Positions 21,485 to 28,261 of a stretch of DNA of 38,134 bases are shown here, in pieces; the first letter of the stretch is position 1; each line of letters opens with the position of its first letter. The stretch comes from Dehalococcoidia bacterium. Its GTDB lineage: Bacteria > Chloroflexota > Dehalococcoidia > Tepidiformales > Tepidiformaceae. The translations under genes were made by a program, and so were the position numbers. The notes beneath the pieces are model-generated. The model was not told where the DNA came from. It saw only the letters and a program-made list of their open reading frames with translations, and searched no databases. The stretch lies in contig JADZEI010000055.1 in assembly GCA_020850615.1 (NCBI GenBank), positions 1 through 38,134 of the forward strand, written 5' to 3'.

Positions 21485-22009
21485 TTAGAGAAACAGGCGA
21501 CCCAGGATTTCGTCGGGCACCAGCGCGCGGAGCTCAGGATACGCCTCCAGGAGGCGAAGGATATCGGTGAGGTCCTTCTGACGCTTGGTCCCGATCCGCT
21601 TCGGTTCCAGGGCGGCTGCCACTTTCGCGCGCATCAAGTCCGTAGGAACGGCGACTGGAAGCGAGAGGTCGAGTACCTCCCGTCGTTCCGCCCGGTCGAC
21701 GAAGCTGCTGAGCTCGGGGTCCAGCTGGAGTTGGACCTGGAGCTTCGAACCCGGGTCATAGACGTTGAAGCTGTGTTCGAACTCATGCGTGCGGAACTCC
21801 CGCGCGAGGAGGTTTCGCGCGCGAGCGAGGTCGTCCGTGGCGATCACGATGTCGAGGTCCAGCGTGACAACCGGGTCCACATACGCGTTCACTGCCACGC
21901 CGCCAATCGCGCAGTAGCGTATGCCCCCGGCATCCAGCAAATCGACGACGCGTTCGAGGAAGTTGCTCTTGTCCTGCACGACGGCCTTCCAGAATGCTAG
22001 TGCGGTCAC
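21485..22009 (-). CDS. Nucleotidyltransferase-fold protein (MNT/AbiEii-like)
   Basis: A 174-aa protein with a nucleotidyltransferase fold. IRYCAIGGVAVNAYVDPVVTLDLDIVIA shows the GG-x-A helix and the T-x-DLD metal-binding acids (D51 and D53 region). Similar stand-alone proteins occur as toxins or antitoxins in toxin-antitoxin systems and as defence genes, but no partner gene adjoins it here. The C terminus DLTDILRLLEAYPEL is typical of the group. The gene is less GC-rich than its neighbours and lacks the G-rich plus strand of the right half (21901-21960: 21 C, 17 G), which points to recent acquisition. The GTG start at 22009 has no visible Shine-Dalgarno. Confidence 0.78.
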   Translation of the reverse strand: MTALAFWKAVVQDKSNFLERVVDLLDAGGIRYCAIGGVAVNAYVDPVVTLDLDIVIATDDLARARNLLAREFRTHEFEHSFNVYDPGSKLQVQLQLDPELSSFVDRAERREVLDLSLPVAVPTDLMRAKVAAALEPKRIGTKRQKDLTDILRLLEAYPELRALVPDEILGRLFL

Positions 22010-22048
22010 GAGTCAATCGTGCACAGGCAACTTGACCGTGCGCAATCC

Positions 22049-22816
22049 CTAGCGGCCATGGAACTTCGCGGGGCGTTTTTCGGCGAAGGCGCGGGCACCT
22101 TCGGTGGCGTCTTCGGTGACCTGGATTTCGGCGTACTTCTTCGCTTCCATGCGGAGGCCGTCAGGGAGGTGGGCGCCGAGGCCGCCTTCGTAGGCGAGCT
22201 GCTTCATGGCGCGGAGGGCGAGGGGGCCGTTGGCGCAGAGGCGTTCGGCCCATTCCATGGCGGTGGCCATGAGGTCGGCCTGGGGGACGACGGCGTTCAC
22301 GAGGCCGACGCGTTCGGCGCGCTCGGCGGAGATGCGCTCGGCGAAGAGGATCATCTCCATGGCGATGCCGAAGGGGACGTAGCGGGCGAGGCGCTGGGTC
22401 TGGCCACCGCCGGCGACGATGCCGCGCTTGGCGGCCATGGTGCCGAAAGTAGCGTTGGGGCTGGCGATGCGGACGTCGCAGCCGAGGGCGAGGGCGAGCC
22501 CGGCGGCGAGGCAGTGCCCGTTCACGGCGGCGATGACGGGCTTCCAGATGCCGTCGGGGGTGAGGCGGCTGCGTTCGCGGCGCATGCTCCAGTCGTTCTC
22601 GGCGTCTTCGTTGCTCTTCACGAGGTCGCGGCCGGCGCAGAAGGCGCGTTCGCCGGTGCCGGTAACGATGGCGACAGCGAGGCTGTCGTCGTGTTCGAAC
22701 TCGTCCCAGGCGGCGCCGAGCTGGGCAAACATCTGGGGGTCGATGGCGTTCATGGCCTCGGGGCGGTTGAGCGTTATGACGAGGACGGGGCCGGAGCGGT
22801 GGAGGTCGATGGGCAT
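22049..22816 (-). CDS. Enoyl-CoA hydratase/isomerase family protein
   Basis: A 255-aa crotonase-fold protein. It begins MPIDLHRSGPVLVITLNRPE; the first oxyanion loop GTGERAFCAGRDL and the second, VNGHCLAAGLALALGCDVRIA, are clear. The catalytic Glu of GGGxE is replaced (AAGLALA), and the second Glu position reads FGTMAAKRGIVAGGG, so a hydratase mechanism is unlikely and an isomerase or other crotonase reaction is more plausible. The C-terminal trimerisation helix with MKQLAYEGG and FAEKRPAKF is normal. ATG at 22816 is chosen because TATGCT lies 7 nt upstream; the longer frame adds 12 residues of promoter sequence. Confidence 0.88.
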   Translation of the reverse strand: MPIDLHRSGPVLVITLNRPEAMNAIDPQMFAQLGAAWDEFEHDDSLAVAIVTGTGERAFCAGRDLVKSNEDAENDWSMRRERSRLTPDGIWKPVIAAVNGHCLAAGLALALGCDVRIASPNATFGTMAAKRGIVAGGGQTQRLARYVPFGIAMEMILFAERISAERAERVGLVNAVVPQADLMATAMEWAERLCANGPLALRAMKQLAYEGGLGAHLPDGLRMEAKKYAEIQVTEDATEGARAFAEKRPAKFHGR

Positions 22817-22823
22817 GGCCGGA

Positions 22824-22829
22824 AGCATA
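22824..22829 (-). promoter_or_regulatory. -10 hexamer TATGCT, leaderless arrangement (crotonase)
   Basis: TATGCT on the minus strand, 7 nt before the ATG at 22816, with no ribosome-binding site between. Confidence 0.45.
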
Positions 22830-22950
22830 CGCGACCTTTCCCGGGCCCTCACGTGCGGGAGGGAGCTGACACGCGAACCGGGCGCGTTTTGACCCGGGCT
22901 GGCCGGTGGCGGGCATACGGTGGACGGACTTCCGGTATCAGGTGGTCACG

Positions 22951-23784
22951 ATGGGGGACTGGAACACGCGTGCGAGATGGCTGCTCGCGCTGCCGGGGAT
23001 CGCGGTGCTGACGCTGGCGCTCGTCGCGTGCGAGGACCGCGGCGAGAAGGATGCGGACGCGGAGGTTGCGCGCACGGCTGGCGACGAGGCGACACCTTCG
23101 CGCACGGCGGCGGCGACGACCCCTTCGCTGCCGGACGCGGACGGCGACGGTGTCGTGGACGCGGACGACGCGTGCCCGCGGGAGGACGAGGACGGCCGGT
23201 GGTCGGACGGGAGCGATGGGTGCCCGGATGGGCTGGCGGAGCTGACGGCCCTGGCTGCGAGTGACATCAACGCGTTCTGGGCGCGGGAGTTCGACGAGCA
23301 GGGCGCGGACTACACGGCACCGGCCGGGTTCACGGGGTATGAAGGTCCGGTCGAGACGGGCTGCGGGACGGCGACGCCGTACAACGCGTTCTACTGCCCG
23401 CTGGACCACTCGATCTACTTCGACGCGGACTTCCTGGGGGCGGAGCTGGAGGGGACGGGGGACTTCGGGCCGGTATTCGTGATCGCGCACGAGTGGGGGC
23501 ACCTGGTGCAGGCGAACCTGGGCATCCTGGTGGACCCGGACCGGTTCAGCATCCAGAACGAGCTCCAGGCGGACTGCTTCGCGGGGGTGTACACGAGCGA
23601 CGCGGAGGAGCGGGGCCTGCTCGAAGAGGGCGACCTCGATGAAGCGGTGACGAGCCTGCTCGCGGCGGGCGACCCGGACGACACGCCGTGGTACGACCCG
23701 CAGGCGCACGGGACGTCGGAGGAGCGGGTGCAGGCGTTCGCGGCGGGGATGGAGGGCGGGGTGGAGGCGTGTCTTGGGATATAG
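22951..23784 (+). CDS. Secreted lipoprotein zinc metallopeptidase with Ca-binding repeat
   Basis: A 277-aa protein resembling the neutral zinc metallopeptidase (YpfJ-like) group. A signal peptide (residues 1-26) ends at a lipobox LVAC|E, so it is anchored outside the membrane. Residues 61-93 form a thrombospondin type 3-like calcium repeat (DADGDGVVDADDACP, then DGCPDG). The peptidase domain has HEWGH at 180-184, and ELQAD at 204-208 supplies the third zinc ligand. Cys pairs may form disulfides. Substrates are unknown. ATG at 22951 suits the signal peptide; GTG at 22942 would add three residues. It is divergent from the crotonase gene and lies alone. Confidence 0.85.
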   Translation: MGDWNTRARWLLALPGIAVLTLALVACEDRGEKDADAEVARTAGDEATPSRTAAATTPSLPDADGDGVVDADDACPREDEDGRWSDGSDGCPDGLAELTALAASDINAFWAREFDEQGADYTAPAGFTGYEGPVETGCGTATPYNAFYCPLDHSIYFDADFLGAELEGTGDFGPVFVIAHEWGHLVQANLGILVDPDRFSIQNELQADCFAGVYTSDAEERGLLEEGDLDEAVTSLLAAGDPDDTPWYDPQAHGTSEERVQAFAAGMEGGVEACLGI

Positions 23785-23814
23785 GCGTAAAGGCGTAGAG
23801 GCGTAAAGGCGTAG
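23783..23814 (+). repeat. Octanucleotide tandem repeat AGGCGTAR, four units
   Basis: AGGCGTAA and AGGCGTAG alternate, two of each, starting inside the stop codon of the metallopeptidase gene. This is the only 8-nt unit seen. Confidence 0.85.
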
Positions 23815-23830
23815 AGTGGCCTTGAGCCGA

Positions 23831-23858
23831 ATTCACGATTCACGATTCACGATTCACG
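23831..23858 (-). repeat. Heptanucleotide repeat ATTCACG (GTGAATC reversed), four units
   Basis: Four perfect ATTCACG heptamers. The orientation is opposite to the GTGAAYC copies left of 19.55 kb. Confidence 0.88.
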
Positions 23859-23946
23859 CCTGGCGTGCGGGCGTCGCAGAGTGAGGTGCGCTTAGCACAG
23901 TTGGAAATCGAGCCCATAGGCTAGGGACGGGCGCGGGGCGAGGGGC

Positions 23947-23952
23947 TACGGT
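23947..23952 (+). promoter_or_regulatory. -10 hexamer TACGGT, leaderless arrangement (LuxR-type gene)
   Basis: TACGGT is 7 nt before the ATG at 23960. The GTG at 23951 overlaps the hexamer itself and is therefore unlikely to be the start. Confidence 0.42.
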
Positions 23953-23959
23953 GCGTCGC

Positions 23960-24754
23960 ATGGACGACACCGATGTTTACGGGAATCGAGTGGTGTGGAC
24001 CGCGCGCCAGCGGCAGGTCCTCGACCTGATCGCGGCGGGCCGGACGAACGGTGAGATTGCGGAGCTGCTCGCGGTCAGCCTCGGCGGGGCGAAGTGGCAC
24101 GTCAGCGAGGTGCTGGGCAAGCTCGGCGTGGCGTCGCGAGAAGAGGCGGCGGCGATCTGGAAGGAGCGCTCGGCGATTCGGAGCCGGCTGGGCCGCCTGG
24201 CGCGAGGACTCGTCCCGACAGCCCTGGCCGCCCGGATCGGCCTGGCGGCCGCGCCGGCGATCGCCGGAGGGGCGCTGCTCGTGGGCGTGGGCTCATGGCC
24301 GTTCCATGGACTACCCGGGTTCGAACAGGATGGACCAGACCCTGGCTTCGACTCCCAGCCGGCGACGGTCACGATCGCCGAGATCACCGAGAACGGCGTG
24401 ACGTTCAGGCTCACCGGCTCGGTCCGGGACGACGGGACCTGGCTCTGTGTACAGTCGGGCGAGCGTTGGCCGACATGTGCCGGTCCCGGCCGGGAACAGG
24501 GGCTATTCGGATGGGCGCCGGGCCGCCCAGCGTTCTTCTGGGGCACGCTGCCGCCCGAGGCGACGGAGGCCGTCGCGACGCTCCACACCAGCGGCCCGAC
24601 GTCGCTCACCATCCACGATGCACCCGCGGAGCTGCCGGGTGGAATGCAGTTCTACGTGGGAGCCGCCGGGCACGAACAGGACATCGCCCGGGTCGACCTC
24701 CTGGACGCGAGCGGGGCGGTTGTCGCGAGCCACTCGCTCTACCCGGCGCCGTAG
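23960..24754 (+). CDS. Membrane-tethered LuxR-type HTH regulator
   Basis: A 264-aa one-component protein. Residues 10-68 are a LuxR/FixJ helix-turn-helix (WTARQRQVLDLIAAGRTNGEIAELL, then AKWHVSEVLGKLGVASREEAAAIW). A basic linker and one membrane helix at about 90-112 (ALAARIGLAAAPAIAGGALLVGVG) follow. The remaining 150 residues would be outside the membrane and are beta-rich, with two Cys (TWLCVQSGERWPTCAG) and a pattern like a small carbohydrate- or protein-binding sandwich. No receiver domain is present. It may therefore sense an external signal and bind DNA from the membrane, in the style of ToxR/CadC, but with a LuxR domain. It is convergent with the thiamine-type ABC operon. Confidence 0.8.
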   Translation: MDDTDVYGNRVVWTARQRQVLDLIAAGRTNGEIAELLAVSLGGAKWHVSEVLGKLGVASREEAAAIWKERSAIRSRLGRLARGLVPTALAARIGLAAAPAIAGGALLVGVGSWPFHGLPGFEQDGPDPGFDSQPATVTIAEITENGVTFRLTGSVRDDGTWLCVQSGERWPTCAGPGREQGLFGWAPGRPAFFWGTLPPEATEAVATLHTSGPTSLTIHDAPAELPGGMQFYVGAAGHEQDIARVDLLDASGAVVASHSLYPAP

Positions 24755-24774
24755 TCCCGGCAAGGGCGGAGGGG

Positions 24775-25539
24775 TTAGGCGGGGGGCATGCCGCGGTCGA
24801 GCTCGGTGAGGAGCTGGGCTTTGAGGGCGACGAAGGCGGGGTCGGTGACGAGGGAGGGGACGCGGGGGCGGGGGAAGGGGACGTCGACGCGAGCCTGGAT
24901 GCGGCCGGGGCGGGCGGTCATGACGTAGACGGCGTCGGAGAGGACGAGCGCCTCTTCGACGTCGTGGGTGACGAAGAGGACGGTGCGCTGGTCGGCGGCC
25001 CAGACCTCCTGGAGCCAGCGGTGCATCTCGCGGCGGTTGATGGCGTCGAGGGCGCCGAAGGGCTCGTCGAGGAGGAGGACGTCGCGGGGGACGAGGAAGG
25101 TGCGGAGGAGGGCGAGGCGCTGGCGCATGCCGCCGCTGAGCTGCACGGGCCAGGCGCGTTCGAACCCGGCGAGGCCAAAGCGGGGAAAGAGGGCGCGGGC
25201 GCGTTCGCGGGCGTCGTGCTTCGACTGGCCTGCGATCTCGGCGCCGACGGTGGCGTTGGCGAGGGCGCGGCGCCAGGGGAAGAGGAGGTCCTTCTGGGGC
25301 ATGTAGGCGACGGCGCCGGGGCGGCCGCGGACGTCCTGGCCATCCACGAGGGCGTCGCCGGCGGAGGGGACCAGGAGGCCGGCGAGGACGCGGAGGAGGG
25401 TACTCTTCCCGCAGCCACTGGGCCCGACGAGGCTGACGAACTGGCCGGGTTCGGCGGTGACGGTGACGTCTTCGAGGACGGACACAGCGCCGCCGCCGAA
25501 GGCGTGGGAGATGTGCCGGAGCTCGATTGCGGAAGTCAT
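24775..25539 (-). CDS. thiZ: ABC transporter ATPase, thiamine-precursor type
   Basis: A 254-aa ATP-binding subunit of the nitrate/taurine/pyrimidine (NrtD/TauB/ThiZ) group. Walker A GPSGCGKST lies at residues 39-47, the Q-loop in AYMPQKDLLFPW, the signature LSGGMRQR, Walker B VLLLDEP, the D-loop GALDAI and the switch VTHDVEEAL. With the permease and lipoprotein upstream it should energise import of a thiamine pyrimidine precursor. ATG at 25539 has no Shine-Dalgarno; three GGCTGTT heptamers lie just before it. A 230-nt gap with a terminator-like hairpin separates it from the substrate-binding gene, so its expression may be uncoupled from the riboswitch. Confidence 0.85.
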   Translation of the reverse strand: MTSAIELRHISHAFGGGAVSVLEDVTVTAEPGQFVSLVGPSGCGKSTLLRVLAGLLVPSAGDALVDGQDVRGRPGAVAYMPQKDLLFPWRRALANATVGAEIAGQSKHDARERARALFPRFGLAGFERAWPVQLSGGMRQRLALLRTFLVPRDVLLLDEPFGALDAINRREMHRWLQEVWAADQRTVLFVTHDVEEALVLSDAVYVMTARPGRIQARVDVPFPRPRVPSLVTDPAFVALKAQLLTELDRGMPPA

Positions 25540-25544
25540 GTGGC

Positions 25545-25565
25545 GGCTGTTGGCTGTTGGCTGTT
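25545..25565 (+). repeat. Heptanucleotide repeat GGCTGTT, three units
   Basis: Three perfect GGCTGTT heptamers immediately upstream of the ATPase start codon on the opposite strand. Confidence 0.82.
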
Positions 25566-25648
25566 GGGTGGGATTGTTCGGGGTTCGGGCGTTGTGGTCA
25601 CGGGTCGACGCGAGGGGCTGGCGCGGGGCATGGGTTTGGCTGGCGCGA

Positions 25649-25671
25649 GCGGCCACGAGGGCCGCGGCTAC
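25649..25671 (+). repeat. Hairpin-CTAC repeat element inside the thiamine operon
   Basis: Stem GCGGCC/GGCCGC with an ACGAG loop, then GGCTAC. This is the same loop and tail as in both tandem arrays. Confidence 0.6.
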
Positions 25672-25725
25672 GCTCCGCCCGGGTTCGCGGTTGCGCTCCA
25701 TCCGGGCCGCGGTGCGCTGCGCCGG

Positions 25726-25749
25726 GGGGCCGCCTTTGTGGGCGGCCCC
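25726..25749 (-). terminator. GC-rich hairpin between the binding-protein and ATPase genes
   Basis: A perfect 9-bp stem GGGGCCGCC/GGCGGCCCC with a 6-nt loop, 20 nt after the binding-protein stop. No U-tract follows. It may attenuate or stabilise the transcript and lower ATPase expression relative to the binding protein. Confidence 0.4.
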
Positions 25750-25769
25750 GGGTGCGGTTCGCGGGTGGG

Positions 25770-26765
25770 TTAGTCTTTCGGGAGGAAGTCGTTGGTGTAG
25801 GCCTTTTTGGCGTCGACTTCCTTGGTGGTGAGGCCGGCCTGGCGAAGGAACTTCTCGAACTCGACCCAGATCTTTTCGTCCTGGACGCCCCACTGGCGGC
25901 CGGAGTCCATGTACTTGGTGACGTGGTACTCCTGGCTCTTCTCGACGAGGGCGCGGTCCAGCTCGGGGGCGGCCTTCAGGAGGGCGTCGGCGGCTGCCTT
26001 GGGGTCGTCGATCGCGGCTTCGTAACCGCGGGTGGTGGCGGCCATGAAGTCCTTCAGCATATCGGGGTCGCCGGAGATTTTCGATTCGCTGGCGATGAAG
26101 ACGGGGGTGTACCAGTCGGGGATGCAGTTGAGGTAGTCGACGAACTTCACGCTGGTGACATCGATGTTCTCGATCTCGCTGGCGCGCATGACGTCCCAGC
26201 CTTCGAAGACCCAGACGAAATCGAAGCGATCCTGCTCCATGCCGGGGAGGTAGTCGACGTTGCCGACTTCGACGGAGCTCACCTTCGCAGGGTCGCCGCC
26301 GTCGCACTGGACGAGGGCGTTAAGGATCTCGGATTCGAGCGGGCCGCCGAAACCGCCGTACTTCTTGCCTTCGAAGTCCTTCGGGCGGGTGATGTTGTCC
26401 TTCGCGAGAGCGAAGAAGCTGGAGTCGTTGTGCTGGAGGATGGCGCCGATGGAGACGACGGGGACGCCTTCGGCGCGGGCGGGGATGACGTATTCCTGGG
26501 CGGAGATGCCGATATCGGCGCCGCCCTGGGCGACGACGGGTTCGACGCCGGCGGAGGCGGGTTCGACGATCTCGAGGTCGATGCCTTCGTCTTCGTACCA
26601 GCCGTTCTCGAGCGCGAGGTAGATGCCGCTGTGCTGGGTGTTCGGCGCCCAGTTGAGCATGAGGGTGACCTTCTTGAGGTCGCCGCCGTCGTCGTCATCG
26701 CCGCCGCAGGCTGCGGCGAGCGGGAGGGCGAGGAGGGCAAGCAGGAGAAGCCAGTAGCGGTTCAT
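25770..26765 (-). CDS. thiY: ABC transporter substrate-binding lipoprotein, HMP/thiamine-precursor type
   Basis: A 331-aa periplasmic-type binding protein of the NMT1/THI5-like (ThiY) family. A signal peptide ends at the lipobox AAAC20|GG followed by an Asp-rich linker. KVTLMLNWAPNTQHSGIYLALENGWYEDEGIDLEIV is the characteristic first lobe, and GADIGISAQEYVIPARAEGVPVVSIGAILQHN follows. ThiY binds N-formyl-4-amino-5-aminomethyl-2-methylpyrimidine; the exact ligand here is inferred from family and the TPP riboswitch. ATG at 26765 overlaps the permease stop as ATGA, so the two are coupled. Confidence 0.88.
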   Translation of the reverse strand: MNRYWLLLLALLALPLAAACGGDDDDGGDLKKVTLMLNWAPNTQHSGIYLALENGWYEDEGIDLEIVEPASAGVEPVVAQGGADIGISAQEYVIPARAEGVPVVSIGAILQHNDSSFFALAKDNITRPKDFEGKKYGGFGGPLESEILNALVQCDGGDPAKVSSVEVGNVDYLPGMEQDRFDFVWVFEGWDVMRASEIENIDVTSVKFVDYLNCIPDWYTPVFIASESKISGDPDMLKDFMAATTRGYEAAIDDPKAAADALLKAAPELDRALVEKSQEYHVTKYMDSGRQWGVQDEKIWVEFEKFLRQAGLTTKEVDAKKAYTNDFLPKD

Positions 26766-27586
26766 TTGGTCCCTTCTTCTGATTTGGAGACGTAGATCCA
26801 GGGCGTGGCGAGGCGGGCGGCGATGTGCACGGCGGCGAAGAGCGCCATGCTCGCGAGGGCGACCACGACGACGGCGACGAAGACGCGGTCGACGCGGAAG
26901 GATGTCTGGGCGCGGGTGATGAAGAGGCCGAGGCCGGAGCTGCCGCCCATGTATTCGCCGATGACGGCGCCGAGGACGGCGTAGGCGGCGGCGATCTTGA
27001 GGCCGGCGAAGAACCCGGGCAGGGCCGAGGGGAGCATCACGTAGCGGAGAACGGCGAGGCGGCGTGCGCCCATGCTGCGGACGAGCCCGACGAGCTCGCG
27101 GTCGGCGTTCGTGAGGCCGTCGACGGTGGAGACGACGATCGGGAAGAAGCCGACGAGGGCGACGACGATGACCTTCGGGGTCATGCCAAAGCCGAACCAG
27201 ACGATGAGCAGCGGGGCGAGGACGATCATGGGGATCGTCTGGGAGACGATGAGGAGGGGATAGAGGACGCGCCGGACGAACGGCACGAGGGCGATGACGA
27301 CGGCGAGGCCGACGCCGATGAGGGCGGCGAAGAAAAGGCCGAGGAGGGATTCGGCCATGGTGGTGCGGATGTGGCCCGGGAGGACGCCGCGGGTTTCGAG
27401 GAATGCGTCCCAGACGCGGGAGGGGGCGGGGAGGACGTAGGGCTTGGTGTCGAAGGCGCGGACCCAGAGCTCCCAGCCGGCGACGAGGGCAACGAGCAGC
27501 GCCGCCGGCGGGAGGTACTCGGCGGCGTAGTGGCCGGCGCGGGCGAGGGGCGATGGGCGGGCGCGGGCGCCGGGCGCGGGGGTCAT
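26762..27586 (-). CDS. thiX: ABC transporter permease, thiamine-precursor type
   Basis: A 274-aa inner-membrane permease of the BPD_transp_1 family with six predicted helices. The EAA-type cytoplasmic loop reads ADRELVGLVRSMGARRLAVLRYVMLPSALPGFFAGLKIAAAYAV, which contacts the ATPase. The TIPMIVLAPLLIVWFGFG stretch is typical of SsuC/TauC/ThiX permeases. The ATG lies one base after the stop of the thiamine-binding gene, and its own stop overlaps the binding-protein ATG, so the first three genes form a tight unit under the TPP riboswitch. Confidence 0.88.
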   Translation of the reverse strand: MTPAPGARARPSPLARAGHYAAEYLPPAALLVALVAGWELWVRAFDTKPYVLPAPSRVWDAFLETRGVLPGHIRTTMAESLLGLFFAALIGVGLAVVIALVPFVRRVLYPLLIVSQTIPMIVLAPLLIVWFGFGMTPKVIVVALVGFFPIVVSTVDGLTNADRELVGLVRSMGARRLAVLRYVMLPSALPGFFAGLKIAAAYAVLGAVIGEYMGGSSGLGLFITRAQTSFRVDRVFVAVVVVALASMALFAAVHIAARLATPWIYVSKSEEGTK

Positions 27587-27587
27587 C

Positions 27588-27881
27588 TCAGGCCCGGAAC
27601 TTGCCGGTGAGGCCGTCCATGGTCATCTGGTATTCGGGGCGGGCCTGGTAGACCTTGACGACGGTGACGAGGCTGTTGGCGCCGGCTTCGAGGCAGGATT
27701 CGTGGACGCGGCGCATGAGCGGCCAGATGACGTCGGGTTCGCCTTCGACGGTGGTGCCGAGGGGGCTGACTTCGTAGTGGAGGCCGGACTCCTGGATGAC
27801 GGCGATCGCGGCTTCGATGTGGGCGTAGCGGTTGGCTTCGGTGCCGGGCGGTGTGGCGAGGCATTCCAGTTCGACGATCAC
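27588..27881 (-). CDS. MTH1187/YkoF-type thiamine-binding protein (DUF77)
   Basis: A 97-aa small ferredoxin-like fold protein of the thiamine-binding DUF77 family (PF01910). IVELECLATPPGTEANRYAHIEAAIAVIQESGLHYEVSPLGTTVEGEPDVIWPLMRRVHE is the recognisable core. Related proteins bind hydroxymethylpyrimidine or thiamine and often accompany HMP transporters. It is the first gene behind the riboswitch, consistent with delivering or sensing the pyrimidine. GTG at 27881 is chosen because AAAGGA lies about 8 nt upstream and the frame before it reads the riboswitch leader. The stop is one base from the permease ATG. Confidence 0.87.
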   Translation of the reverse strand: MIVELECLATPPGTEANRYAHIEAAIAVIQESGLHYEVSPLGTTVEGEPDVIWPLMRRVHESCLEAGANSLVTVVKVYQARPEYQMTMDGLTGKFRA

Positions 27882-27922
27882 GACAGGTTCCTTTCGGGCT
27901 GCCGTACCGTGGCCGGGAATGG

Positions 27923-27954
27923 AAAAGGCCGGGGGAAGGGTGCTTCCCCCGGCC
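27923..27954 (-). terminator. Riboswitch expression-platform terminator
   Basis: A perfect 12-bp stem (27927-27938 with 27943-27954, loop of four) followed on the minus strand by UUUUCC. It lies between the TPP aptamer and the first start codon, so ligand binding probably favours transcription termination. Confidence 0.75.
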
Positions 27955-28021
27955 ATGTGCGTCGCGAAAGGACGCGGCCTGGAGGAAGCGCGAGGCGCTG
28001 GCCTTCTGGCTGCGTCCCACA

Positions 28022-28105
28022 CCGCTTCCCTACGCCCGCATTACCGGGGTCAGGTTCCTGGGGTGGTCCCTACGACGGGATCTCAGCCTTGCGGCCCCCC
28101 CAGCG
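28022..28105 (-). ncRNA. TPP (THI-box) riboswitch aptamer
   Basis: On the minus strand the conserved THI elements appear in order: GGGGGCC, then GGCTGAGA (P2/P3 pyrimidine-sensing region), the P3 stem TCCC/GGGA, CCACCCCAGGAACCTGA, then GGTAATGCGGGCGTAGGGAA closing P4/P5. All core consensus blocks (CUGAGA, ACCUGA, GGUAAUGC, GCGUAGGGAA) are intact. The P3 arm is short. It controls the downstream thiamine-binding protein and ABC transporter operon, repressing uptake when TPP is abundant. Confidence 0.95.
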
Positions 28106-28132
28106 GCATGCCCAATGTTGGGTATAGGCGGG

Positions 28133-28161
28133 AGCTTACGCCTGTGGTTGGGGATTGTCGA
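28133..28161 (-). promoter_or_regulatory. Promoter of the TPP-riboswitch operon
   Basis: A -35 TCGACA (28156-28161, five of six to TTGACA), a 17-nt spacer and a -10 TAAGCT (28133-28138) on the minus strand, placing initiation shortly before the aptamer. Confidence 0.6.
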
Positions 28162-28174
28162 CTCGGGGGTATTT

Positions 28175-28202
28175 ACGATTCACGGTTCGCGATTCATGAT
28201 TC
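28175..28202 (-). repeat. Heptanucleotide repeat, GTGAAYC family reversed, four units
   Basis: ACGATTC, ACGGTTC, GCGATTC, ATGATTC on the plus strand, upstream of the riboswitch promoter. It is more diverged than other copies. Confidence 0.65.
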
Positions 28203-28261
28203 GCGCCAGGGGGCCGGACGACGAGCGCTGGCGCGGGGCGAGGGTGGGGCGGTCGAGGATG

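Noticed and set aside
24775-26307. A 510-aa ATPase with a long N-terminal extension
   Set aside because: The extension translates the antisense of the binding-protein gene and the repeats; ATG 25539 gives a standard ABC ATPase.
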